Shown one piece after another: positions 8,287 through 16,549 of a stretch of 64,000 nucleotides of DNA. This DNA is from Corynebacterium sp. TAE3-ERU12 (GTDB lineage: Bacteria; Actinomycetota; Actinomycetes; Mycobacteriales; Mycobacteriaceae): positions 806,001 through 870,000 of the forward strand of contig NZ_JAHUTM010000001.1 in NCBI RefSeq assembly GCF_019209905.1, in the 5' to 3' direction. The notes beneath the pieces are model-generated. The model searched no databases and was not told the origin of the DNA. It saw only the letters and a program-made list of their open reading frames with translations. The position numbers and the translations under genes are program-made. The first letter of the stretch is position 1, and each line of letters opens with the position of its first letter.

Positions 8287-9821
8287 GTCCCCACGACACC
8301 CCAGCAGTACGTGCGCGCGGTTTCGGCTGGCGTCATGGTGGCCGCCGAAACCCAGCGCTTGCTGATATAGACCTGCGTATTGACCCCGGGGAGCGGGTGT
8401 TAGTCCTCGGGGCCTCAGGTGCAGGCAAATCCACCCTGCTAGCCGCTATCGCCGGTGTGCTGGGTGGTTCTGATGAGGGCGAGCAGACCGGTGAGCTACT
8501 CATCCACGGCCGCCGCGCTGATGCCTCGCGTGGTGATGTGGGCCTGGTGCTGCAAGACCCCGATGCGCAGGTCATCTCCGCCCGCGTTGGTGATGATGTG
8601 GCCTTCGGTGCCGAAAACCTCGGTATCGACCGGGAGCAGATTTTCCCCCGCGTCCACCATGCCCTCGACGTCGTCGGGCTGCCCCGGCCTTGGGATTACC
8701 CCACCGCCCGCCTATCCGGTGGGCAGAAACAACGCTTAGCGCTGGCCGGCGTGCTGGCCATGGGGGCGCGCATCATTGCCCTTGATGAGCCGACAGCCAA
8801 TATCGACCCGGCCGGGGTGGGGGAGTTGCGCGATGCGGTCATCCGCGCCGCCGATGACACTGGCGCCACCGTCATTGTTGTCGAACACCGTGTCCACGCC
8901 TGGGTTGATGTGGTGGACCGGATCATCGTCGTCGGTCGCGGCGGCATCATCGCCGACGGTCCGGTCGCCCAGATCCTCGCCGACTATGGCGATGCCCTGC
9001 GGGAAGATGGCGTGTGGATTCCCGGGCCGCCACCTGAGGTCGGCACCGCCCAGCCGCTTCCCGGTAATGGTTGGGCACTGGCAACTGACAACCTCGCCGT
9101 CGGCTACAAAAACTCCGAAGGCATCATCGACCCGGTGCGCACCGGGTTGTCCATCGAACTGCCCGTCGGCGCTTCGACCTGCATTACCGGCCCTAATGGG
9201 TGCGGAAAATCCACCCTGGCATTGACCCTCGGCGGGTTGCTGCCAGCCGCTAGCGGGCAGGTGCTGGCCTCGGCGCAATTATGTGAGGGCTTGCCGACGC
9301 ACACGCGGCCCAAGTGGCGGCGGTGGGCAACACCCCAGCCCATCGACCCGGCTTATCGGGCGAACCCGCAACACTGGTCTTCGCGCCAACTCGCCGCCCG
9401 TATCGGCAGTGTTTTCCAATCCCCAGAGCACCAATTCACCGCGCCGAGTGTGCGCGAAGAACTCCTGGTCTCACCGAAGGTGCTCGGTGTTGCGACGGAT
9501 ACTGCCAACGCCCGCGTCGATGAGCTACTCGAACGCCTCCGGCTTAGTCACTTGGCTAAAGCCAACCCGTTTACCCTCTCTGGCGGGGAGAAGCGGCGAT
9601 TGTCGGTGGCCACGGTGCTGTCGACCGCCCCGTCGGTGGTGCTTCTTGATGAGCCGACCTTCGGCCAGGACCGCAGGACCTTCACTGAGCTGCTGCACAT
9701 GCTGCGCGGCCTCGTTGATGATGGGGGCACGGTGGTGTCTATTACGCATGACCCACTGGTGGTCGAAGCCATGGGGGACCATGTCATTGACCTACCCGCG
9801 AGGGAGGTAACCGATGAGTGA
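8283..9821 (+). CDS. ykoD: YkoD: duplicated ECF transporter ATPase
   Basis: The 512-residue protein fuses two ABC ATPase domains that energise the importer. The first has Walker A GASGAGKST (about 40), signature LSGGQKQR and Walker B IIALDEPTANID. The second has Walker A GPNGCGKST (about 303), signature LSGGEKRR and Walker B VVLLDEPTFGQD. Both look catalytically complete. GTG start at 8283 overlaps the ykoE stop; the 3' end overlaps ykoC by eight bases. The fusion replaces the usual separate EcfA and EcfA' subunits, as in known YkoD proteins. Confidence 0.9.
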   Translation: MSPHDTPAVRARGFGWRHGGRRNPALADIDLRIDPGERVLVLGASGAGKSTLLAAIAGVLGGSDEGEQTGELLIHGRRADASRGDVGLVLQDPDAQVISARVGDDVAFGAENLGIDREQIFPRVHHALDVVGLPRPWDYPTARLSGGQKQRLALAGVLAMGARIIALDEPTANIDPAGVGELRDAVIRAADDTGATVIVVEHRVHAWVDVVDRIIVVGRGGIIADGPVAQILADYGDALREDGVWIPGPPPEVGTAQPLPGNGWALATDNLAVGYKNSEGIIDPVRTGLSIELPVGASTCITGPNGCGKSTLALTLGGLLPAASGQVLASAQLCEGLPTHTRPKWRRWATPQPIDPAYRANPQHWSSRQLAARIGSVFQSPEHQFTAPSVREELLVSPKVLGVATDTANARVDELLERLRLSHLAKANPFTLSGGEKRRLSVATVLSTAPSVVLLDEPTFGQDRRTFTELLHMLRGLVDDGGTVVSITHDPLVVEAMGDHVIDLPAREVTDE

Positions 9822-10644
9822 TTTCGATCTTGCTGCTGCCGCCCCCGGGGCGACACGCCTTGATGGCACCGCAGAACCTGACCGCACCCTCATTGGTCGC
9901 CTAAACCCGGTTACTCGGTTTGTTGGGCTGTTGGTCATGGGCACCCCGCTGCTGCTGACCATCGACTGGCTCTCCGCGCTCATCGCGGTAGTGCTGACCC
10001 TGACTGCGGCGTTTATCTGCGGGGTGGGGCTGCGTCGGATTGCCCGGCGTGGTTGGCAGGTCCTTCTCGCCGCGCCGCTGAGTGGTATCTCCATGTTGCT
10101 CTACGGCGAACCGGGCGGGAAGGAGTACTTCTCGTTCCTGCTGGCACACGTCACGGAGAACTCGGTGGAATTGGCCATCGCGATCACTTTGCGTGTGTTG
10201 GCTATTGGTCTGCCTGCGGTGGTGTTCTCGATCAATATTGACCCCACTGAGCTCGGCGCGGGACTGTCCCAGCTGTGCAAACTACCGGCCCGGTTCGTTA
10301 TCGCCACCACCGCCAGTGTGCGCATGGTGACGTTGTTTATTGATGACTGGTATGCCCTCACCCGCGCCCGCCGCGCCCGGGGGCTGGGGGATACCGGGCT
10401 TATCCGTCGCCTGCTGAACCAGGTGTTCGCACTGCTGGTCTTCGCTTTGCGCCGGGCCACCAAACTCGCCACCGCGATGGAAGCCCGTGGTTTTGGCGCT
10501 GAGGGTAAACGCACCTGGGCCCGGCAATCGCATCTGCGTTTCGCCGATGCGGTGTTCTTTGCCTACTGCGTTGCGGTGCCGGTTGTGGCTTTGGGCCTGG
10601 CGATGCACTTCGGTACCTTCCGGCTGATTGGCATGGGGGGCTAG
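9814..10644 (+). CDS. ykoC: YkoC: ECF transporter transmembrane (T) component
   Basis: The 276-residue membrane protein belongs to the CbiQ/EcfT family that couples the ATPases to the S component. It has hydrophobic segments at about residues 35-75 and 95-145 and near the C-terminus. It also has the cytoplasmic coupling helices with the expected Ala-Arg-Gly motifs: RARRARGLG (about 187-195) and AMEARGFGA (about 220-230). ATG start at 9814 lies within the end of ykoD, and the stop directly abuts the next GTG. It completes a riboswitch-controlled thiamine/HMP importer. Confidence 0.88.
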   Translation: MSDFDLAAAAPGATRLDGTAEPDRTLIGRLNPVTRFVGLLVMGTPLLLTIDWLSALIAVVLTLTAAFICGVGLRRIARRGWQVLLAAPLSGISMLLYGEPGGKEYFSFLLAHVTENSVELAIAITLRVLAIGLPAVVFSINIDPTELGAGLSQLCKLPARFVIATTASVRMVTLFIDDWYALTRARRARGLGDTGLIRRLLNQVFALLVFALRRATKLATAMEARGFGAEGKRTWARQSHLRFADAVFFAYCVAVPVVALGLAMHFGTFRLIGMGG

Positions 10645-11124
10645 GTGATTTGGCTTATCGACGGCCGTTCCGGCTCCGGGAAAACCACTTTCGCCCGCCG
10701 TGCGCACAACACCCTGGGCTGGCCGGTGGTGCATATTGAAGACGCGTACCCGGGTTGGTCGGGGCTTGCTGAGGGCTCGGCGTCGGTAGCTGAAGAGATG
10801 CTCAACCCACGCCGCCCGGGCTTCCGACGCTGGGATTGGTACGCCGACAGGTTCGCTGAGTTCGTGCCGACTGACCCGACCCAGTCGATGATTATTGAAG
10901 GCTGTGGGGCGGTGACGGCGGCGAATATTGCTGCTGCCCGGCGTTTTGGGCCGGTGTGGCCGATCTGGGTCGAGTTGGACGCCGAAACCCGGTATCGCCG
11001 GGCGATGGCGCGGGATGGAAATTTTGGCCCGTTTTGGCATATGTGGGCCAGGCAGGAAGATGCCCATATTGGTGCTCATCAGCCGCAGCAGTTGGCGGTG
11101 TGGACGCTGCACACTCGGGCCTAG
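10645..11124 (+). CDS. Small P-loop kinase-like protein in the TPP-regulated operon
   Basis: The 159-residue protein starts with a beta strand and Walker A GRSGSGKTT (7-15), like the uridine-kinase/adenylylsulfate-kinase type of P-loop kinases. A short acidic segment (HIEDAYPGW, about 32-40) could bind substrate or magnesium, and an Arg/Ala helix (YRRAMARD) resembles a lid. The GTG start at 10645 follows the ykoC stop without a gap, so it belongs to the thiamine/HMP operon. Its substrate is unknown. A nucleoside, HMP or thiamine-related phosphorylation is plausible from context only. It is not ThiD or ThiM, which have a ribokinase fold. Confidence 0.75.
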   Translation: MIWLIDGRSGSGKTTFARRAHNTLGWPVVHIEDAYPGWSGLAEGSASVAEEMLNPRRPGFRRWDWYADRFAEFVPTDPTQSMIIEGCGAVTAANIAAARRFGPVWPIWVELDAETRYRRAMARDGNFGPFWHMWARQEDAHIGAHQPQQLAVWTLHTRA

Positions 11125-11203
11125 GGCGTGGCCTGTGGCGCGTAGACTCTCGGTGTCGTGTTTCAAAGGGGGCGCACCTTGCCCTGTCTGAACGGAAGTG
11201 TTC

Positions 11204-12205
11204 ATGGCTGAACCCATTATCTCTGCGCGCGAACTGACCAAGGTGTTTACCTCTAAAGCCAAGGGGAAAACCACCACGCATACCGCAGTCGACAATCTGA
11301 CCTTTGATGTCGCGCCGGGCTCCATTATTGGTTTCCTGGGGCCCAATGGTGCTGGTAAATCCACGTCGCTGCGCATGTTGACCACGTTGCTGAAGCCTGA
11401 TTCGGGGTCGGCGCGGGTTGTGGGGTGCGATATTGCTACTGATCCGGTGGGGGTGCGGCGCGCGATTGGGTATGTGTCCCAGTCCGGTTCGACTGGGGGT
11501 ACCGCTCATGCCGGTGAGGAGGTTGTTGACCACGGCCGGATGTATGGGTTGAGTCTGCGTGAGGCCACCGCCCGGGCTGAGGCTTTATTTGAGGATTTAG
11601 ATCTGGGTGGGCTGTGGGATCGTCGGCCGCGGACTTTATCGGGTGGTCAGCGGCGTCGTCTCGATATTGCGATGGGGTTGGTGCACCGCCCGCAGCTGAT
11701 TTTTCTTGATGAGCCGACGACGGGGCTGGACCCGCAGGCGCGGCAGAATCTGTGGGATCATATTCGGGGTCTTCGGGAGAATCATGGTGTGACGGTGTTC
11801 ATTACCACTCACTATCTCGATGAGGCTGATGCGCTGTCAGACCGGTTGCTCATTGTTGATCATGGTCGTCTGGTCGCTGATGGTTCGCCGCGCAAGCTCA
11901 AGCGCGATATTCCTGGTGAATTGGTGAGTCTTGAGGTCGCCGATTCTGATGATTGTGCCGCCGCCACCCGGATTCTGGCCCGTCATGCCAGCAGTGCTGA
12001 TGATGAGGTGCGGGTGCATCGTGATGTCAGCAGTGGTGCGACGGTGCTTGGGGTGCGGGTTAGTGATGCCTCGCGGCAGTTGCCGGAGCTTTTACGTCAG
12101 CTTGCCGACGCTGGTGTCGCCGCCGATGGGTTGGAGGTGCAACGTCCGACGCTTGACGACGTGTTCCTCAACCTCACTGGATACTCTTTGCGGGAAGGGC
12201 AGTAG
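11204..12205 (+). CDS. DrrA-type ABC exporter ATP-binding protein
   Basis: This is the ATPase of a drug- or lipid-type ABC exporter (daunorubicin-resistance A family), 333 residues. Motifs are Walker A GPNGAGKST, signature LSGGQRRR, Walker B LIFLDEPTTGLD and the switch His in ITTHYLDEADAL. A C-terminal domain of about 100 residues, typical of DrrA, ends with VQRPTLDDVFLNLTG. The ATG at 11204 has GGAAG five bases upstream and is preferred to the GTG at 11198. The permease gene follows at once. Codon choice here is richer in T- and G-ending codons than in neighbouring operons. Substrate unknown. Confidence 0.9.
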   Translation: MAEPIISARELTKVFTSKAKGKTTTHTAVDNLTFDVAPGSIIGFLGPNGAGKSTSLRMLTTLLKPDSGSARVVGCDIATDPVGVRRAIGYVSQSGSTGGTAHAGEEVVDHGRMYGLSLREATARAEALFEDLDLGGLWDRRPRTLSGGQRRRLDIAMGLVHRPQLIFLDEPTTGLDPQARQNLWDHIRGLRENHGVTVFITTHYLDEADALSDRLLIVDHGRLVADGSPRKLKRDIPGELVSLEVADSDDCAAATRILARHASSADDEVRVHRDVSSGATVLGVRVSDASRQLPELLRQLADAGVAADGLEVQRPTLDDVFLNLTGYSLREGQ

Positions 12206-12207
12206 TG

Positions 12208-12966
12208 ATGAGCGAGTTTCTTACCTGTACCAATGTGGTTTTTCGCCGCCAGATGCGGATGAACCTGCGCAATCCTGCGTGGGTGATTGTGGGCTTGGCC
12301 CAGCCGGTGTTGTACCTGTTCCTTTTTGCTCCGCTGCTTAAACCGCTGTCGGGAACCCTTGGGGTGGACAATACGTACACCTTTTTCGTGCCGGGGCTGT
12401 TGATTCAGTTGGCGATTTTCAGTGCCCTGTTCGCCGGTTTTGGTTTGATCAACGAGTGGCGCGAGGGCGTTGTGGAGGCAGAGCGGGTGACGCCGGCGCC
12501 TCGGGTGTCGCTGCTGTTGGGGCGGGTGTTGCGTGACTTGGTGCAGTTGTTGACGCAGGCCACCTTGCTCATCATTTTGGGTTATTTGTTCGGCATGGAT
12601 GCCCCGTTGGGTGGGGTGTTGGTGGGGTTGTTGATTGCGTTATTGCTGGGTTCTGCTGGTGCGGCGGCGTCGAATGCGATGGCGTTGACCACTAAGAGTG
12701 AGGACGTGATGGCGCCGATTATCAATATGGCGCTGATGCCGATTCTGTTGCTGTCGGGCATTTTGTTGCCGATGTCGCTGGGTCCGGACTGGTTGCAGTT
12801 CGTGGCTAATATTTTGCCGTTCCGCCATATTGTTGACGGTTTGCGTGGCACGTTCGTCGGTGAGGTGTTGAGCCTGGAGACCCTGTGGGCTTTGTTGTGG
12901 ACGCTGGTGCTTTCGGGGCTGTGTATTGCTTGGGGTGTGCGTACTTTTCAGCGTGAGAATGCGTAG
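12208..12966 (+). CDS. DrrB-type ABC exporter permease
   Basis: The 252-residue membrane protein has six hydrophobic segments and the ABC-2 fold. An N-terminal amphipathic stretch (RRQMRMNLRNPAW) is followed by the first membrane helix, and a cytoplasmic coupling region includes EWREGVVEAERVTPAPR. The closing helix is near residues 220-240. The ATG at 12208 follows a GTG at 12205; the GGAAGGG site upstream suits either. The ATPase gene stops immediately before it, so the two form an exporter operon. The T/G-ending codon bias matches that of the ATPase gene. Confidence 0.88.
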   Translation: MSEFLTCTNVVFRRQMRMNLRNPAWVIVGLAQPVLYLFLFAPLLKPLSGTLGVDNTYTFFVPGLLIQLAIFSALFAGFGLINEWREGVVEAERVTPAPRVSLLLGRVLRDLVQLLTQATLLIILGYLFGMDAPLGGVLVGLLIALLLGSAGAAASNAMALTTKSEDVMAPIINMALMPILLLSGILLPMSLGPDWLQFVANILPFRHIVDGLRGTFVGEVLSLETLWALLWTLVLSGLCIAWGVRTFQRENA

Positions 12967-13024
12967 CTGCCAGGGGGAGTGTCCAGGGGTATCTTGAGCA
13001 ATAGTTTCGGCCGACTACTAGCAA

Positions 13025-13066
13025 CACCTGTAACATCAACCCCACCTGTAACAGTTTGCTGCTGTT
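13025..13066 (+). repeat. Direct repeats CACCTGTAACA upstream of the L,D-transpeptidase gene
   Basis: The 11-mer occurs at 13025-13035 and 13043-13053, and AACAG/CTGTT forms a short inverted repeat just after (13051-13055 with 13062-13066). It lies 45-85 bases before the wall-enzyme start and may be a regulator site. The GTAACA core resembles actinobacterial MtrA half-sites, but the 18-base spacing is longer than I recall for MtrA. Confidence 0.4.
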
Positions 13067-13110
13067 AGTAATCTCAATTAGTCGCGTACATCGTGTTTCG
13101 GAGTGAATTC

Positions 13111-14244
13111 ATGAACCTCAGCAGGACCCTGGTATCGGCTGCTACTGCAGCTGGTCTGCTTAGCTCGCTGGCCGTGCCGGCCTATGCCGCAGAGTCAGCG
13201 CCCACAGTGCCGCAGAGCACTATTGGCACCACCTCATCAGAAAACCGCCCACTGAACCCGACTGTGGTCGAACACGCCCGCCGCCAGGCCGAGGCTTCCC
13301 TGAGCCCGGCTGAGGCCAAGGAACTGGCAGAGTCCCTGCCCTTGGACGGCAAGTACATCCCGCCGTATATCTACCGCGCCCTGGTGGCATTGGGTGAAAG
13401 CCTGGGCCTGCCCACTGACAATGTGGAGCGCCTACTCGATTACCTCGACGAAGTGCTCAGCAGCGTTTTCGGCCAGAACGACGGTGAAACCGATAAGCCG
13501 GACACTGATGCCGATAAGCCGGACACTGATACCGATAAGCCGGCCCCGAAGCCCGAGCCGAAGCCGGAACCGGAACCTGCACCTGCACCGGCACCGGCAC
13601 CGACGCCCAAGCCCGAGCCGAAGCCGGAACTCCCCAAGCCGGAGCTGCCCAAGCCCAACCCGGACGCAGTGGATACCTGGTTTGACTCCGATGTTCCGCT
13701 GACCGCCACCCAGGTTGTGGCTGTCGAAGGCACCAACGGCTCCAATGCCACCCTGCGCCGGTACGAGCGCGTCGGCGGTGGTTGGCTGCCGGTTGGCCCC
13801 GCTATCTCCGCCAAGGTCGGCCCGCACGGCATTGGTAAGAACTACGGCGAAGGCACCCCGATGACCCCGGCTGGTGTATTCACCCTCAATACTGCGTTTG
13901 GTCGCGCCGCCGACCCGGGTGCGAAGGTGCCCTACACCCAGGTTGATGGCGATGACTGGTGGGTTGGGGACTCCAACAGCCCCCTGTACAACACTCACCA
14001 GGAATGCAACCCGGGCACCTGCCCCTTCGACGAGTCGAAGTCTGAGCGCCTCGCCAGCTACGACGTTTATGATTACGCCCTGGTGATGGGGGTCAACCCG
14101 ACCCGTAAGCCCGGTGGCGGTTCTGCGTTCTTCCTGCATGAGACCAATGGCGCCGCCACGGCCGGCTGTGTGGCAGTGACCACCGAGCAGATTGTGGAGC
14201 TGGTGCGTTGGGCCGATAAGAACACCTATATCGCCCTGCGGTAA
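13111..14244 (+). CDS. Secreted L,D-transpeptidase-like (YkuD family) wall enzyme
   Basis: The predicted product is exported and acts on peptidoglycan. From ATG 13111, with a GGAG site seven bases upstream, the protein is 377 residues. It has a signal peptide of about 26 residues (cleavage after AYA), an Ala/Glu-rich N-terminal domain (about 30-125), and a low-complexity Asp-Lys-Pro then Pro-Glu-Lys-Pro segment (about 128-195) that could span the wall. The C-terminal catalytic domain has HETNG (H343) and AGCVAV (C353), the His/Cys arrangement of YkuD-type transpeptidases, close to the C-terminus. The family's usual SHGC is TAGC here. Some homologues may be carboxypeptidases or inactive. Confidence 0.8.
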   Translation: MNLSRTLVSAATAAGLLSSLAVPAYAAESAPTVPQSTIGTTSSENRPLNPTVVEHARRQAEASLSPAEAKELAESLPLDGKYIPPYIYRALVALGESLGLPTDNVERLLDYLDEVLSSVFGQNDGETDKPDTDADKPDTDTDKPAPKPEPKPEPEPAPAPAPAPTPKPEPKPELPKPELPKPNPDAVDTWFDSDVPLTATQVVAVEGTNGSNATLRRYERVGGGWLPVGPAISAKVGPHGIGKNYGEGTPMTPAGVFTLNTAFGRAADPGAKVPYTQVDGDDWWVGDSNSPLYNTHQECNPGTCPFDESKSERLASYDVYDYALVMGVNPTRKPGGGSAFFLHETNGAATAGCVAVTTEQIVELVRWADKNTYIALR

Positions 14245-14260
14245 ACCACCGCGCCTAGCT

Positions 14261-14305
14261 ACGCCACCGCCGCGTCCGACTCTCGGGTGCGGCGGTGGCG
14301 TTTGT
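14261..14305 (+). terminator. Terminator after the L,D-transpeptidase gene
   Basis: A 13-bp perfect stem (14261-14273 with 14289-14301, core CGCCACCGCC/GGCGGTGGCG) lies 16 bases after the stop and is followed by a short T-containing tract. Confidence 0.75.
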
Positions 14306-14344
14306 GCGTGCAGCTCAGTGTGGTTGTCGATTAGCGTCAGAACC

Positions 14345-15181
14345 ATGCTTAGCCCACGCGCTGTTGTGACCGCTGCGGCCGGTTCGGCCACCGTCGCAGT
14401 GTTGGTAGGTGGCGGGTTGCGTGCTTGGTGCGACCCGCTCATGCAGCCCCCAAAATTGCCGAAGGCCCGACCGCCGGTGTGGGGCTTGCCGACGCTCGGG
14501 GCGCTCACCGCTGTTGGCATAGCTGCTCTGAGCCCGGTCGCGGATGCGCCGCAGCGGCCTCGTTGGCAGCGGGTATTAGCGGCCGCCGGATTGATTGCCC
14601 CGGCCATGCCCGGTGCGATGGTGCCAGCATTTGAACTCGCCCGGCGGTATTGGGCCCGCACGCGCACCGGGCCTGTCGGCACCGTCGTGGTGCTGGGGTG
14701 TGCTTTACGCGGCAATGAACCCTCCGAGCTGCTCGAGGCCCGCTTAGAAACTGCCTACCGGATCATCACCACCAACCCTGTTCCGGTGGACGTCATTGTC
14801 TCTGGGGGACAGGGAAGCGACGAGATTTCCGCTGAAGCTCGCGTGATGGGGCAGTGGTTCGCGCAGCGCGGGATTAGCGCTATCGAAGAAACTCAGTCCA
14901 CGAGCACTGCAGAAAATCTTGATTATTCGGCGCCGATGGTGACCCGGTGGCCGGTGGTGGCTGTGAGCAGTGATTTCCATGTTTTCCGAATCCGCGATGA
15001 ACTTCGTGCACGCGGCCTGCACTGGCATGTCACCGGTGCGCCCACCCCCGTGCGGTACTGGGCCACCGCAATGCTGCGCGAATTTCTTGCCGTCGGACTG
15101 CGCCATCCTCTACCTGGACTGACAGTGGGGGTGCTGCTGAGTCTGTGGTCGGCGCGCAATATCGGCCACAGCCCCAGTTGA
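14345..15181 (+). CDS. YdcF/DUF218-family membrane protein
   Basis: The 278-residue protein starts at ATG 14345; an upstream extension would run through the terminator of the previous gene. The N-terminal 100 residues carry about three hydrophobic segments. A DUF218 (ElyC/SanA/YdcF) domain follows, with VVVLGCALRGNEPSE (about 117), IVSGGQGSDE, the EETQSTSTAENL segment and AVSSDFHVFR (about 205), which are the family's conserved blocks. Members such as ElyC and SanA are linked to envelope integrity and polyprenyl-lipid metabolism; the enzymatic activity is unsettled. No ribosome binding site is obvious. Confidence 0.8.
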   Translation: MLSPRAVVTAAAGSATVAVLVGGGLRAWCDPLMQPPKLPKARPPVWGLPTLGALTAVGIAALSPVADAPQRPRWQRVLAAAGLIAPAMPGAMVPAFELARRYWARTRTGPVGTVVVLGCALRGNEPSELLEARLETAYRIITTNPVPVDVIVSGGQGSDEISAEARVMGQWFAQRGISAIEETQSTSTAENLDYSAPMVTRWPVVAVSSDFHVFRIRDELRARGLHWHVTGAPTPVRYWATAMLREFLAVGLRHPLPGLTVGVLLSLWSARNIGHSPS

Positions 15182-15263
15182 CTGCGTATAGTTAGACAAA
15201 GAATGTACTTCTACGGGCTAGATTAAGCCCGGGACGCTAATGATCCAGGGAGGATCCCACCCA

Positions 15264-16451
15264 ATGGCACTGAACCCCGATTTCGAACTCTTCCAGCTCG
15301 AAGATTTTCATCAGGAGCTCCGCTCCGTCGTTCGCGACCTGGCTGAGAAGGAAATCGCGCCGCATGCAGCCGATGTCGACGCTAATGCCCGTTTCCCCGA
15401 AGAAGCCCTGCAGGCTTTGAACGCCGCTGGCTTCAACGCCATTCACGTACCGGAGCAGTTCGGTGGCCAGGGTGGCGACTCGGTTGCCGCTTGTATCGTC
15501 ATCGAAGAAGTTGCCCGCGTGTGTGGTTCTTCCTCTCTTATCCCGGCCGTGAACAAGCTCGGCACCATGGGCCTTATCCTCGCCGGTGATGACGAACTGA
15601 AGCAGAAGGTCCTCGGCGACCTGGTCAATGGCGAGATGGCCTCCTACGCCCTGACTGAGCGCGGCGCTGGTTCCGATGCCGGTGCGATGAAGACCCGCGC
15701 CGTCCGCGACGGCGATGACTGGGTTATCAACGGCTCCAAGTGCTTCATCACCAACGGTGGCCGCTCCACCTGGTACACCGTGATGGCCGTGACCGACCCG
15801 GATAAGGGCGCCAATGGCATCTCCGCATTCATGGTGCACAAGGACGACGAAGGTTTCCGCGTCGGCGGCCTCGAGCACAAGCTGGGCATTAAGGGTTCCC
15901 CGACCGCCGAGCTGTACTTCGAGGATTGCCGTGTTCCCGGCGACCGCATGATCGGTGAAGAAGGCAGCGGCTTCAAAACCGCATTGGCGACCCTGGACCA
16001 CACCCGCCCGACCATCGGTGCGCAGGCCCTGGGTATTGCACAGGGTGCCTTCGACTACGCCGTGAATTACGTCCAGGAGCGCGAGCAGTTCGGTAAGCCC
16101 GTCGCCGCCTTCCAGAACACCCAGTTCATGCTGGCCGATATGCGCATGAAGATCGAAGCTGCCCGCCTCATGGTCTACACCGCCGCCGCTAATGCCGAGC
16201 GTGGCACGACCGCTGAGGGCGGCAAGCTGGGCTTCATGGCTGCCGCCTCGAAGACTTTCGCTTCCGACGTTGCCATGGAGGTCACCACCGACGCTGTTCA
16301 GCTGCTCGGCGGCTACGGCTTCACCACTGACTTCCCGGTTGAACGAATGATGCGTGACGCCAAGATCACCCAGATCTACGAGGGCACCAACCAGATTTGC
16401 CGCCTGGTGATGGGCCGTCAGGTGCTCGCCGAAGCCAAGAAGCGCGGATAA
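15264..16451 (+). CDS. Acyl-CoA dehydrogenase
   Basis: This is a FAD-dependent enzyme that introduces the alpha-beta double bond into acyl-CoA thioesters and passes electrons to electron-transfer flavoprotein. From ATG 15264 (GGGAGGA nine bases upstream) it is 395 residues, standard for the short/medium-chain and isovaleryl types. Motifs seen are YALTERGAGSDAGAMKT, WVINGSKCFITNGG, ALDHTRP-like LATLDHTRPTIGAQ, QLLGGYGFTTDFPVERMMRDAKI and the catalytic base Glu in QIYEGTNQI (about E373). Chain-length or branched-chain specificity cannot be told from sequence. It is transcribed alone and closed by a strong terminator. Confidence 0.93.
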   Translation: MALNPDFELFQLEDFHQELRSVVRDLAEKEIAPHAADVDANARFPEEALQALNAAGFNAIHVPEQFGGQGGDSVAACIVIEEVARVCGSSSLIPAVNKLGTMGLILAGDDELKQKVLGDLVNGEMASYALTERGAGSDAGAMKTRAVRDGDDWVINGSKCFITNGGRSTWYTVMAVTDPDKGANGISAFMVHKDDEGFRVGGLEHKLGIKGSPTAELYFEDCRVPGDRMIGEEGSGFKTALATLDHTRPTIGAQALGIAQGAFDYAVNYVQEREQFGKPVAAFQNTQFMLADMRMKIEAARLMVYTAAANAERGTTAEGGKLGFMAAASKTFASDVAMEVTTDAVQLLGGYGFTTDFPVERMMRDAKITQIYEGTNQICRLVMGRQVLAEAKKRG

Positions 16452-16467
16452 CACCAGCTCAGAGCAT

Positions 16468-16507
16468 AGAAAACCCCGATCCAATTTTTGGTGGATCGGG
16501 GTTTTCT
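16468..16507 (+). terminator. Strong terminator after the acyl-CoA dehydrogenase gene
   Basis: A 16-bp perfect stem (16468-16483 with 16492-16507) around an eight-base loop, core ACCCCGATCC/GGATCGGGGT, ends in GGGGTTTTCT. Confidence 0.92.
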
Positions 16508-16549
16508 GCTGCCGATAGGCCTTGGCAGTGTGGTCTACACTAAACCGCT

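Noticed and set aside
13432-14715. A 427-codon minus-strand frame across the L,D-transpeptidase and YdcF genes
   Set aside because: It spans two supported plus-strand genes and a terminator and consists of Gly/Arg/His-rich chance sequence.
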